From Plazaster borealis (lineage: Eukaryota > Echinodermata > Asteroidea > Forcipulatida > Labidiasteridae), in the NCBI GenBank assembly GCA_021014325.1, contig CM037472.1, forward strand, positions 12,819,063 through 12,883,062: 64,000 nucleotides of DNA. Direction: 5' to 3'. Below are positions 43,222-54,157 of this stretch, in pieces. The position numbers were made by a program, and so were the translations under genes. The notes under the pieces were generated by a model. It did no database searches and had not been told where the DNA came from. It saw nothing but the letters and a program-made list of their open reading frames with translations. Position 1 is the first letter of the stretch, and the number at the start of each line of letters is the position of its first letter.

Positions 43222-43712
43222 TGTGGATACAACATGCATGGAGTAAACATATCAGAAAATGCTCGACTGTGCAAACCTACTTCTAGTTCTACTCTGTTAA
43301 TCTGTTGATGATTTCAATTGTATAGTGTTCTGTTGCATAGACTGTCTTTGCACAACACTTTTCCTGCATACAGGTCTGATGTTTGACCCCCTTTGGCTCC
43401 CAATACTGAAGTTAAAGCTTGCATAAGATTGCACAGTCGAGTAATAATGATTAAAGGCAAAGGTAGAGTTGATGCACCAACATATCCGGGGGAAGTGCTG
43501 CAAAATCAGCATTTTTGCTAGCATATGGCCTCAATCCTCCCATATCCTTTCGTTACATGTCACTCCACACCAAATTGTTTGGACTTGGATAAGATTGGTA
43601 CCCCTAGTGATAAGCACTTGTTGTTTGGACCTACTGGCCCCAGCCCTTCTGAACCCTTCACTTTGGCAATTGAATATACAAGGATTTGGGACTGTAAAGA
43701 TATTACAAACTA

Positions 43713-43914
43713 AAAGGGCCGTGTCACAAAAAGGCAATTTACAGGCAACCAGTATCTGGCAAGAAGAAAACAAGTAGCATTGATATACATAATTCTCTGG
43801 GGGGAGAGTAAGACACTGGCAGGAAAATGTCCATTGTGCTACAAAAGTGCTCCGAGCATGCAGCACAGTTGCCTCTAACTTTCCTGTAAAAATTGCCTGG
43901 TATGACATGGCCTT
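43713..43914. mobile_element. Foldback MITE, family C
   Basis: Inverted ends 'gggccgtgtcacaaaaaggc' and 'gcctggtatgacatggcc', with 'ggcaatttacaggcaacc' inside. Confidence 0.85.
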
Positions 43915-44346
43915 ATAGGTAGGGTCATAGATAGGTTTTTGTCAACGTACTGCTGATTTATAGGCACAATTATAAAAACAAATACAATAAAAGTCACATG
44001 TGAAAGTTTCAGCTGAATCATTGTTTACTTGCTGAGAAAACAACAAAAATCTGTCACAGTGTTTTTCCATCTACATCTAGCGATGTGACAGCGGATACCA
44101 ATCATATCTCTTGCCGCAGCATTCACGAATGGACACCAATCCTCAGAAATCTGAAAAACGATTCATGCAGGAATCATTTCTGAGATTCAAATGTTTTTCG
44201 GTGAAAAATTTTCCAAACCATATTACTTCAAAGGAAATCCTTTCTCAAAATAGTTTATACTAACAACAGCTGCAGTGCTTCTCACCAAGTAAGTTTTTGT
44301 GGTCATTAATTTTTTGAGTACTTACCAATCTATGACCCTACCTTTA
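43914..44346. mobile_element. Foldback MITE, family D
   Basis: Inverted ends 'ataggtagggtcatagatag' and 'ccaatctatgaccctacctt', abutting the family C element to the left with no gap. Confidence 0.88.
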
Positions 44347-45130
44347 ACCGCTGCAACAAATCAGTCAAGGCATTATCATGTTTCAAATATTTCATTTGTT
44401 CCAATGCAAGCTTTTCTGATAAACCTTTTCCAGCTTTTATAGAGTGCTTTTGTACAATGTGCTGAAACATATTGCGTGAGTAGAAACAGGTTGTTGGCTC
44501 TATGCTCATTTGTGTATTGGAAATGTTTCCCATCACGCTATTCTTTTGGCAGGAAATAAATTTGTAAAGTAAAGTTTCAAAATAGGCAGCTTCCTTAATT
44601 TTTTTTAAATGACTTTAAAGGGTTGGTGTTGCCTTCCATTTGTTTTATGTAAAACCTGCAGTCTGAAATCACACTTTGCACAAAGTCAATCAAAAACGGG
44701 GGAAAAAGCAGTGTAAGAAGAAAGATTTTCAACCTAGACCAAAAAGATGCTTGAAAGTTTTACTTTTGTTTGGGAGATAATCATCAATACTTTAACCACC
44801 ACAATCAAGCTTTGTCAAAAAAAGTGTCAGATTGTTCCATCTCAAATACTTTATAATGATGTGACTTATTAATTTGTTTTGGTCCTTGCCTGTCTTGATT
44901 GCATTTTCGGTCATAACTTGATGTCTACAAAATAAAGTTATGCTCACAATTTACTCTGAAAGAGTCATGCATTAAATAAGGTAGAATTGTCAATTCGGGA
45001 CAATTTTTAAAACCCTGTTTGTTTATTTGTTTTTCTTTTAGTTTTCTATATCCCAGTCTTTGTACAGATACATTTGTATTTCGCAAGATGAAAAGCTGGA
45101 TTTGAAATGTCAAATAAAAGTACAGAAATT

Positions 45131-46319
45131 TCTAGAGGGAAAACAATTGTCTATATTTGTTGTTATTACTTGAGACTGTTGTGTTTGTTGAGTTCTAGAT
45201 TTGCAGGCTGAGTATGAATCTGGACAGTTCATTTTAATTTGCTAATGGAGGCAAATTCCAACTGAGAAATAATTATATTGGGCTTGTGGCATTTGCAGAT
45301 AGTATTAAAGGTTGGATGGGCTGAGAAGGTATGCTTCATATGTGACCCCTACTCCTTCACCCAATCACCCACACCTTCAGTGCCCCATTTGGTAACATTT
45401 CCCCTCATTTTATATTTGTTTCCCAATCCCTCCCCAAATAATGAAAATTATTTATAAATGCAGAAATTAATAATTAATGGGCGGAGTACTTGTTTTGAGT
45501 GTTTCGGTGTTGAAAACTGGAAAAAATAATATTTGAATTTGACACACCGGCAGCAACGGGTAACTTTGGGTTTGGAGCAACATCTAAGTGCCGAAGTGGC
45601 TGAGTTTCTCTGTCTAAATTTCATTCGTAAATATTTTCATGTTGAGATTGACAAATCAACTCTTTTTTGACAGGTTCATTTTATCCAGGAATAAATCACA
45701 AGGGAAACGTATTTGGGGAGGTTTGTATTTTTCATCCCGTATGATTTATATGTTTTATTTTAATTTTAAAAGCGGCCGTTGACAATTCACGACCTAATGC
45801 CGACCCGTGTCCGGACAAAAACTGGCAGATTTTTGGGCGGGCGCACGCCCCTTAATTCCGCCGACTGAAAAACCGAATGAATGGAATGGCAAATAAATCA
45901 AATTTACAATTTTAAAATGGATAAAGAATAACTTGAAAACGCGTCTAAAACGTCCTAGTTGCACCAGAGAGCAATCAAATATACCTCAAAGTTTGCAACC
46001 CTTCTGAAAATCCTGGATCCGCCTCTGAAAATCGAATAGGGTGCTACTTTGTTGTTGTTGTTGCAGCAGAACAAGAGGATGTCCCCTACAATTGATAATT
46101 ATAATTCATTTATAACTAATTAATAGTATTATGTTCTTTCTTGAAAAGTTATGTCCAACCCTTAGTTTTATAAAACATTACTATAGCGAAAATATTTGTT
46201 TTGTATTTGTTAATTTGTATTTTATTTTCTGCTTGAAAAAGACAGACTGGAGAGTTTAGTGGAATAAAGTTCCAACCAAGGCAGAGGGCGCAACCACGTT
46301 TCATCTCTGCGAATGAGAA
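45131..46319. other. Intergenic spacer
   Basis: Between the NUP133 end and the next promoter. No coding signal or named repeat was recognised. Confidence 0.45.
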
Positions 46320-46375
46320 GGGGAAGCGCATGCGCCTGGTCCCCCCCCCCCCGCGCTGGAATTTAAAGATGGCAG
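46320..46375 (+). promoter_or_regulatory. CpG-type promoter with NRF1 and YY1 motifs
   Basis: A palindromic NRF1 consensus GCGCATGCGC at 46326-46335 is followed by a C tract and a YY1-type AAGATGGC at 46366-46373. NRF1 and YY1 pairs are typical of TATA-less housekeeping promoters in animals, where YY1 sits just downstream of the start. The plus orientation of the YY1 motif and the following donor site point to rightward transcription. Confidence 0.6.
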
Positions 46376-46470
46376 ACATGGAGTTCTACATAAATTTCTA
46401 CCACCGCAGATTGGTTTCGGGAAATTGTCGTTCTTGGGGCATCCTCTTCCTGTTTTTTCCCCGTCACTGA
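46369..46470 (+). CDS. Candidate first exon with a 33-codon open frame ending at the splice donor
   Basis: An ATG inside the YY1-like motif opens a short frame (MADMEFYINFYHRRLVSG...) whose TGA is exactly the last codon before a GTAAGT donor at 46471. A pyrimidine run (cctcttcctgttttttcccc) at 46443-46462 could mark an alternative oligopyrimidine start. No protein family is recognised. The frame may be an upstream ORF in a 5' leader and not a gene product. Confidence 0.35.
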   Translation: MADMEFYINFYHRRLVSGNCRSWGILFLFFPRH

Positions 46471-47143
46471 GTAAGTTACAAAGATATAGCAGCTGCATGC
46501 TGGTTTTTGTGAGAGCTGAAACAGTAAAATTATGGAAATTTGTCCATTTATTTCATGGTCAAAATATCACGTGAATGTTTCACATTGATTTGAGTGACTG
46601 CTTTTGTGCAAACCTCTTTGAAAAGTGTGAATTGTGTGCCCTGTTTCTCGCTGATAATTTCAATGTTGACGATTTATCTACAACTCAGTCTTATTTAATT
46701 CATGTGTACATAATAAATGAATAAATGTTTGTGTTTTTATTTTGTTTTGAAAGAAAACTTTATATAATTTGTTATTCATAAAATCATACGCCTTTTTAAT
46801 TTTAGGCAGTGGACATTTTTATTTTACTGGCGATGGTAAAATTAAACGCTGTTTTGAATTGCTGGCGGATCAAATAGCACGAGTGATGTTCCTTTTTTTC
46901 ATAAAATATTCTTCATTTAAATGGAGTATGCATCCTTTTCCTAAATTTTGGTACAGTAAACAGGTAAAATAGTGTTAAACTGTTAGTAAGGATGATTTTA
47001 CTGTTGCTGGTAAAATATTCACTGCCTATATAAATGGTAATATTCTGACCCAATTGAATTTTTTTAAGCACCTAAAATCATACCATAAGTATAATACAAA
47101 AACAACAAATTAGTATTTTATATTATTTGTTTTTGTAAAGCAG

Positions 47144-47203
47144 TGAGTTCTCAAAGGTCGCAGTCAGCTCTTCAGTCTTCCCTGAACAATGTGGCAGTCT
47201 TTG
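47144..47203 (+). other. Candidate second exon (60 nt)
   Basis: Bounded by a pyrimidine-rich tract with CAG and by a GTAAGT donor. Two frames are open (one reads SSQRSQSALQSSLNNVAVF), so coding status is undecided. It is the first good acceptor/donor pair downstream of the 46.3-kb promoter. Confidence 0.4.
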
Positions 47204-47828
47204 GTAAGTTTCTTGAAATTTTCTTTTCTTCAGAACACTATTTTTTTGAAGATGTTTTAAGTGGATTGATTCATAACCCAATAGAGAGCATCACATGAAT
47301 CTGTCATGTAAATTTCTGTTGAATATGTTTGTGCAGTTGCGTGCCACCTGTGTTACTTGTATGCTTCCTTCAAAACATCAGTCCACCAGTATATCAATGT
47401 AATCCTACCTCTGGAACTGTTTATAGTCCAAATTAGTCCAAAACGATTATTTATCAGGAACATCTACATCTACTTCTTATTTATTATTTTTTATCCAATT
47501 GGAAAACATTTTGCCTTGTAATTAATGTTAACGTTCAGCCTAAGGCAATTTTGCTGATTGTGTTGGGAGTGTGTAAGTTTCACAGAAGAAAAACAAAATG
47601 TTTTGGAATGTTGTTCTGATATTGACACTTGTTCTGGTAGTGCATGTAAGGACTCATGGAAATTTGATATCATGGTAGATCAAAAGCTGATAATAGCAGA
47701 ACAAAATTGATTATGTTATTACGTTTTGTCCGAGCACTTTTACGGTCTATTTCACACTCTGGGTTGTGTAAAAAACAAGTTCTACTGTTTCTAAGACAAG
47801 AATCTGACCTGAGTTCAGTTTCATTTAA

Positions 47829-48120
47829 AGGTAGGGTCATACTTTGGTAATGACCCCCCAAAAAAAAAAAAAAAAAAAAAAAAAAAGATGGTAATGGTAG
47901 TTAGTGTTTTATGAAATTATTTCATCAAAAATGCCTTTATTAGAAGTCAATAAAAGTATGCAGAAAAATCTTCAGTTGGTACCCGCGTCACTTCGTTAAA
48001 CATGGATGGGTTCAACAATCATGATTACAATACAATTTTTTGCTGTTTTCTCAACAAGCAGACACTTTATTCAGCTGAAACTTTCACAGGTATCTCTTTT
48101 GACAATTTCGCCTATTAAAC
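47829..48120. mobile_element. Family D MITE broken at the tandem-duplication boundary
   Basis: The left end 'aaaggtagggtcatactttgg' and the interior 'cagctgaaactttcacagg' match family D. An A homopolymer (47860-47886) lies near the left end. The inverted right end is missing. Sequence from 48095 on is repeated from 52600, so one duplication breakpoint falls inside this element. Confidence 0.8.
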
Positions 48121-48264
48121 ATTTATCAAAGATTACATTTTTTTAATTGGTTAGTTTTCCTCAAGATTTTCTCCAATGGTCAATCTTTCTGGACATTCCT
48201 GTAATGTGCAGCCAGATATAAATGAATGTAATTTATCAGCTCACTCTCTAGTCTTACTCTTCAT

Positions 48265-48975
48265 GTAGGAGATGCCATTATTCAGCCTTCGAGCTCAGTT
48301 AGGAACCTCGGGGTCATATTTGACTCTACCATGTCCATGTCTAAACAGGTCACTTCCGTATGTAGATCCTTAAACTTCCATTTACGCAACTTGAATCGTA
48401 TTCGAAAATACATTGATCAAACTACTTGCCATCACGCAGTACGATCTCTCATCCTATCTCGCCTTGACTACTGTAATACTTTGTTGTACGGTGTCAATCA
48501 AGGGGAGATCAACAGACTCCAGAAAATCCAAAATCGAGCTGCTCGGCTGATTTACTCAGTTGGCCGGCACTCTGATGCCCCGGACCTCATGCAGCAACTA
48601 CACTGGTTGCCAGCCAAACATCGCATTGTTTTCAAACTACTACTCTATCTTTTCAAGTGCCAGCATGCCGTAGCCCCTACCTACCTGATTGACCTACTGT
48701 CATTTCATGTCCCAGGTAGACAGGGGCTTCGGTCTTCATCTGTCTTCCCGTCTTCAAATTAACATCAAATCTCGTAGTACAGGTGACAAGGCCTTTTCCA
48801 TAGCCGGCCCTAGGGAATGGAACCATCTCCCTGTTCACATCAGAGACTCTTCCTCTATCCAGACATTCAAAAAACATCTCAAAACCTTCCTCTTTTCTAT
48901 TTCTGTTTAGCATCTGTTAATGTCCTAGGTTCACTGTGCAGCGCTTTAAAATACTCATTATTATTATTTTATTAT
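48265..48975 (+). pseudogene. Jockey/CR1-like retrotransposon 3' end, copy 1
   Basis: Encodes the region after RT: SSVRNLGVIFDSTMSMSKQV, LILSRLDYCNTLLYGV, LQKIQNRAARLIYSV, LHWLPAKHRIVFKLLLY and FSIAGPREWNHLPVHIRD. These are standard C-terminal motifs of Jockey/CR1/L2-type elements. A frame break occurs near 48740. It ends in a (TTA/ATT)n tail at 48955-48975. Lacks endonuclease and RT, so it is 5'-truncated. Confidence 0.9.
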
Positions 48976-49699
48976 TATGGATTTCACATTTCATCAGAAA
49001 CTTGAGATACCACTTAGTAGTATTGGATTGTTTTTTTCCCCAAAGATTTTATCAGTATTATGCTTGTATTTGTCAGATTAATTTCAAAACAACAAATTAT
49101 TTGACATAATGAGATCCTGGAAAATCACCCAAACCTCACAAAAAATTCCTCTTGACTCGTGTTTCTTTATAACATTATCGATGGGCAAACTATAAGGCTG
49201 GCTTGATTTCAAACCGCTACCCGGCATGGCACAATGCGTAGCACTATAGGCCTTTTGAACTTTTCCCTAGCACCCGTAGGTAAAGATGCCTTCCATTTGA
49301 CACTAAAATGTCTTGGCCAAAATAGGCAATCGATGAACTAAATGCCTGGGTGATAATAGACCATGAACTTATGCTGTGGAAGACCCATGGTACGATGCCA
49401 AATTGGCTTTTCAATTTGATTCAAGGATGGGTCCTTATACTATGAATATTGAGACCTTTTTTTCACTAACATTGGATGCATTGGGCGAAATGTTTTGTTG
49501 ACTTTCTCTAAGGTCTGACATTTTTAAAAGGAAAATGGTATGAAATTAACTATTAATTTTGTTTTACTTTGAACTACCAAATGTATTAAACTGACAGGAT
49601 TCAAAATTCTGTATGATGAAGTTTTTTTTGTTTTGTTAGGATTTGTTTTGCGCCCCTACTCTCGAGACAAGCTGTACATTTTCCCAATTAATTGAACTG

Positions 49700-49843
49700 A
49701 AATAAATTAACCGGTTAGCCATTCTAGTGAGCGGTTAATCGAATAGTCGCTGAGCACTGATTGTAGATTTTGTTACCGGGTAACCATTTTAACGAGCAGT
49801 TAATCGAATAGTCAATGAGTACTAATTACATAAATTATTCGGT
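49700..49843 (+). repeat. Minisatellite, left block (unit 1), interrupted by a TIR element
   Basis: Units of the form 'ggttaacc/catttnaacgagcggttaatcgaatagtcgatgagcactgattg' occur two to three times here and resume at 51699-51795 after the inserted element. The block is copied at 54012-54155. Confidence 0.8.
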
Positions 49844-49845
49844 TA

Positions 49846-51696
49846 AAGGGACACACCAGCTTCGTTGGGCTATTTAGGCTACAAAATACACTAAAACATG
49901 ACTCTAAAGGTCTTCCAGGAATGGAGAAGAACAGTTGAGAAAAGAAACCATCAAATTTGGCCGTTTTTACGCATTTTTCAAAAAACGAAGGCCACGTGGG
50001 TTATCCGAACCACTTTTTTGGTTCGGATAACCCACGTGATCTTCGGAGTTAGTTTTACTTCCAGCCGTATAAACATTGATGACTGCACCGAATTAAACTC
50101 TGTTTTTTAACAAGAATTCATGAATATTTGACACACAAAAATAGGTATTCAAATTATGGATACAAGTTGTAAATAATACAAAAAAGATCAAACATAAGAT
50201 TTTATTTCAGAGAGTCCGAGCAACAGAAGCGTGTATTACATTGCACAGCGTGGGGACTCGCTACACGCAACACAGGGGCAGTCGTGTAGCTGGTGAGCAG
50301 AGTATCTTGGCGGTTCTAGCGCGACAGAAACCCGCTTGCCAAGAGTTAGCTGTACCTGGAAGCTCATGAACATGTGGGAGGGGTAGGGAGCCAGACCACC
50401 AACTATACGTTGTTGTTATTGCGGGTTTGCTAGTCGGTACACCTCGCTGATCAAATCCGTTGTTTCAAAATCGCAACTTTTCAATGCTCTGTGTACGTTC
50501 CTTAACCCGATTTGTACCAAATTTCTGGTTATTAAATAAGATTTATGTCAATACATAGGAATACCACTTTTATATTGATGGTGCAACTAGTTTAAACAAT
50601 ATTTGTGACAAACAATTCCAAAAAACGAGCCCCCCCCAAAAAAAACCCCCAAAAACCGGAGCCCCCGAAGGGACAAGTAAAAAAGAAATTAAAAATTAAA
50701 AGGTAGACAAAAATACCTCACTCAAAATTGTTATTGCATCCCTCGACACACAAAATTCCAACAAAATCATTTCGTTTCCTCAAAATATTATTTAATTCGA
50801 TGAAAATATAATTTAGTCTCACAAAATAATATTTTTCATTTTGTGAACGCAGTGTGTTTTTCTAGGTAACAAAATAGATTATTTCTAGAAAAATAGGTTC
50901 ACGTTCCCTTTAACATGCTTTCTTTCCCCCGTAATACGATTAAGTTCCACAGAAATACGCTTACGTTCCCTGAAGATACGCATTCATTTCCTCAAAATAT
51001 GATTTTGTTCACAAGAAATATACTTTGGTTAGCTCGAAAGGAGATTTCATTCCCTAAAAAAAGCTTTCATTTTTTCGAAATAAGACTTTGAATTTGTTGT
51101 CCGAAATATACTTTAATTCACCCGAAATATGCTTTCGCTCCCTAAAAGTATGCTTTCTTTCTCTCGCAATGAGGTTTTGTTCCCCAGAATTCCTCTTTCG
51201 TTCCCTCAAGATAGCTAATTTTGTTCCCTCAAGATAGCTTTCGTTCCCCTGAAGTCCAATCACACCAATTTATCCTTTGTGAGGGGCGACTTTGAGAGGG
51301 GACGAGTTTGTATGTGAGGGGGCGACTTGTACTTGGTGACTTTGTAATTGGCGTCTTTGCTGGGGGTGAGTTGACCGGTTTCCATGTCCGTTGTTTATAC
51401 ACACTTTCAGATGGATAACGTGGACTGGATCCTCATGCCTTGTCGTAGTAAAACACTTACACAAACAGAGCACCAGTCTACTTGCAACATTGCATATAGC
51501 ATGTATCCCGTAAATTTGACACTTGCAACAGCTGGTAAAGCGTATACGATGACCTTTGATCGTTTTTTCTTTTGTCGGTCATTTCTTGTTAATTACGTGA
51601 TATTTTTGTATTAAAAAATTATAAAAACTATCTAGAAATAATTGTCTTTGATTCTACGTGACTAAATTGCGTAAACAGGTAACCGGTGTGTCCCTT
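49846..51696. mobile_element. 1.85-kb terminal-inverted-repeat element with TA duplication, unit 1
   Basis: Outer termini AAGGGACACACC and GGTGTGTCCCTT are inverted copies, and TA flanks both sides (49844-49845, 51697-51698). No transposase motif is visible in any frame, so it is non-autonomous. Inside are a 46-bp hairpin (49993-50038) and a degenerate array of about 30-bp units (about 50740-51250, 'cgttccctnaagatang'). A second array of 'gaggggcgacttt' type follows near 51283-51360. Confidence 0.8.
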
Positions 51697-51790
51697 TAGC
51701 CATTTTAACGAGCGGTTAACCTAATAGTCGATGAGCACTGATTGTAGAAATTAATCTGGTAACTATTTCAATGAGCTGTTAACCGAATAG

Positions 51791-52066
51791 TTGATGCAGC
51801 TCTTATTTGTAGTGCTCAGTTGCTCTGTAAAAAATTTTGCCAAGATGAACGATTTTTGCGCAAGGAAAGTATTATTTCTGTTAACATTCCTTGTTCATCA
51901 CTTTAATTTGGGTCCCATCACTGGAACTGAAACAACTCACTGTGGAATTATTTGTTCAAGTTCGGAATGGGTACAATCACCATCACGACATTGTGAGTTG
52001 AAATGTGATGAGCGGGACAAGTCTGCACAATTTGTTCACTTAGTATATGATTCTACATCAAGTTGA
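51791..52066 (+). CDS. Small open frame with signal-peptide-like start, duplicated at 56106-56381
   Basis: 91 codons in both copies. After an internal Met it reads MNDFCARKVLFLLTFLVHHF, a hydrophobic signal-like stretch, then a Cys-containing tail (THCG, SRHCELKCDERDK). The two copies differ by amino-acid-changing substitutions (II to IT, SS to SL) and no stops. I recognise no family. It could be chance or a first exon. Confidence 0.25.
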   Translation: MMQLLFVVLSCSVKNFAKMNDFCARKVLFLLTFLVHHFNLGPITGTETTHCGIICSSSEWVQSPSRHCELKCDERDKSAQFVHLVYDSTSS

Positions 52067-52769
52067 TCTCTCCCAAAAATCATGTAATTTCACAACAAAT
52101 CCGTGGTACTTTTATTGATTTAGTAAGTGCAATTTTTGCGATCCCCATGCTTTATCAATGAACTTGAAAGAGCCCTTAAATAACAGCTTTTAAATGCGCC
52201 AAATGATTGCTTTTGGGCAACTTGTTTACTTGATTCATAAATATTTATGCATTGTAAATTTACTCATATTCCATGATAAATTGCAATAATTCTTAATATT
52301 TGGTGTATGCCTCTGTAGTTTGTCATTCACAAGCCTTCTAATCTTTCTGGTTATATTCATGGGAATTGTGGCACACAGTCATTATTGTGTACTTTGATTG
52401 GCTATCATGCAAGAGTAATTGCACCCTCTGTTGCCCAGTCATGTTTAGGAGATGAGACATTTAACTTAATATGTTGTAATAACACAAGACTGTTTTATTG
52501 CTTTAGTTGGTAAACGGAAGTCTGTGATAATTGCGTGATGTCATACAATCATTGACTTCAACTGCCTGTTTCATAATGCATTAGGAGGCCAATTTAATGT
52601 CTTTTGACAATTTCGCCTATTAAACGTTTATCAAAGATTACATTTTTTTAATTGGTTAGTTTTCCTCAAGATTTTCTCCAATGGTCAATCTTTCTGGACA
52701 TTCCTGTAATGTGCAGCCAGATGTAAATGAATGTAATTTATTAGCTCACTCTCTAGTCTTACTCTTCAT

Positions 52770-53490
52770 GTAGGAGATGCCATTATTCAGCCTTCGAGCT
52801 CAGTTAGGAACCTCGGGGTCATATTTGACTCTACCATGTCCATGTCTAAACAGGTCACTTCCGTATGTAGATCCTTAAACTTCCATTTACGCAACTTTAC
52901 GCAACTTGAATCGTATTCGAAAATACATTGATCAAACTACTTGCCATCACGCAGTACGATCTCTCATCCTATCTCGCCTTGACTACTGTAATACTTTGTT
53001 GTACGGTGTCAATCAAGGGGAGATCAACAGACTCCAGAAAATCCAAAATCGAGCTGCTCGGCTGATTTACTCAGTTGGCCGGCACTCTGATGCCCCGGAC
53101 CTCATGCAGCAACTACACTGGTTGCCAGCCAAACATTGCATTGTTTTCAAACTACTACTCTATCTTTTCAAGTGCCAGCATGCCGTAGCCCCTACCTACC
53201 TGACTGACCTACTGTCATTTCATGTCCCAGGTAGGCAGGGGCTTCGGTCTTCATCTGATACTTCCCGTCTACAAATTAACATCAAATCTCGTAGTACAGG
53301 TGACAAGGCCTTTTCCATAGCCGGCCCCAGGGAATGGAACCAACTCCCTGTTCACATCAGAGACTCTTCCTCTATCCAGACATTCAAAAACTTCTCAAAA
53401 CCTTCCTCTTTTCTATTTCTGTTTAGCATCTGTTAATGTCCTAGGTTCACTGTGCAGCGCTTTAAAATACTCATTATTATTATTTTATTA
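52770..53490 (+). pseudogene. Jockey/CR1-like retrotransposon 3' end, copy 2
   Basis: Duplicate of copy 1. Here the DTSRLQINIKSRSTGDKAFS region is in one frame, while the N-terminal side is shifted by the 11-bp insertion near 52895. Same ATT-type tail. Confidence 0.9.
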
Positions 53491-54157
53491 TTATGGATTT
53501 CACATTTCATCAGAAACTTGAGATACCACTTAGTAGTATTGGATTGTTTTTTTCCCCAAAGATTTTATCAGTATTATGCTTGTATTTGTCAGATTAATTT
53601 CAAAACAACAAATTATTTGACATAATGAGATCCTGGAAAATCACCCAAACCTCACAAAAAATTCCTCTTGACTCGTGTTTCTTTATAACATTATCGATGG
53701 GCAAACTGGCCAAATGGGCTTTTCAATTTGATTCAAGGATGGGTCCTTATACTATGAATATTGAGACCTTTTTTTCACTAACATTGGATGCATTGGGCGA
53801 AATGTTTTGTTGACTTTCTCTAAGGTCTGACATTTTTAAAAGGAAAATGGTATGAAATTAACTATTAATTTTGTTTTACTTTGAACTACCAAATGTATTA
53901 AACTGACAGGATTCAAAATTCTGTATGATGAAGTTTTTTTTGTTTTGTTAGGATTTGTTTTGCGCCCCTACTCTCGAGACAAGCTGTACATTTTCCCAAT
54001 TAATTGAACTGAAATAAATTAACCGGTTAGTCATTCTAGTGAGCGGTTAATCGAATAGTCGCTGAGCACTGATTGTAGATTTTGTTACCGGGTAACCATT
54101 TTAACGAGCAGTTAATCGAATAGTCAATGAGTACTAATTACATAAATTATTCGGTTA

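Larger units (their letters stand above)
43222..45130 (+). other. NUP133: Probable NUP133 3' UTR with two MITEs and candidate poly(A) signals
   Basis: After the stop the strand contains a family C MITE (43713-43914) directly followed by a family D MITE (43914-44346). AATAAA hexamers occur at 44555, 44931 and 45113. The last is followed by a GT-rich stretch near 45150-45200 and is the best candidate. The cleavage site cannot be fixed from sequence. Confidence 0.5.
48095..52599 (+). repeat. Tandem segmental duplication, unit 1
   Basis: About 4505 bp, repeated directly by 52600-56913 with only scattered substitutions and a few indels. The main difference is about 204 bp present here (about 49187-49400) and absent in unit 2. 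The unit contains a non-LTR retrotransposon 3' end, an interrupted minisatellite, a TIR element and a short secreted-like open frame. Confidence 0.97.
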
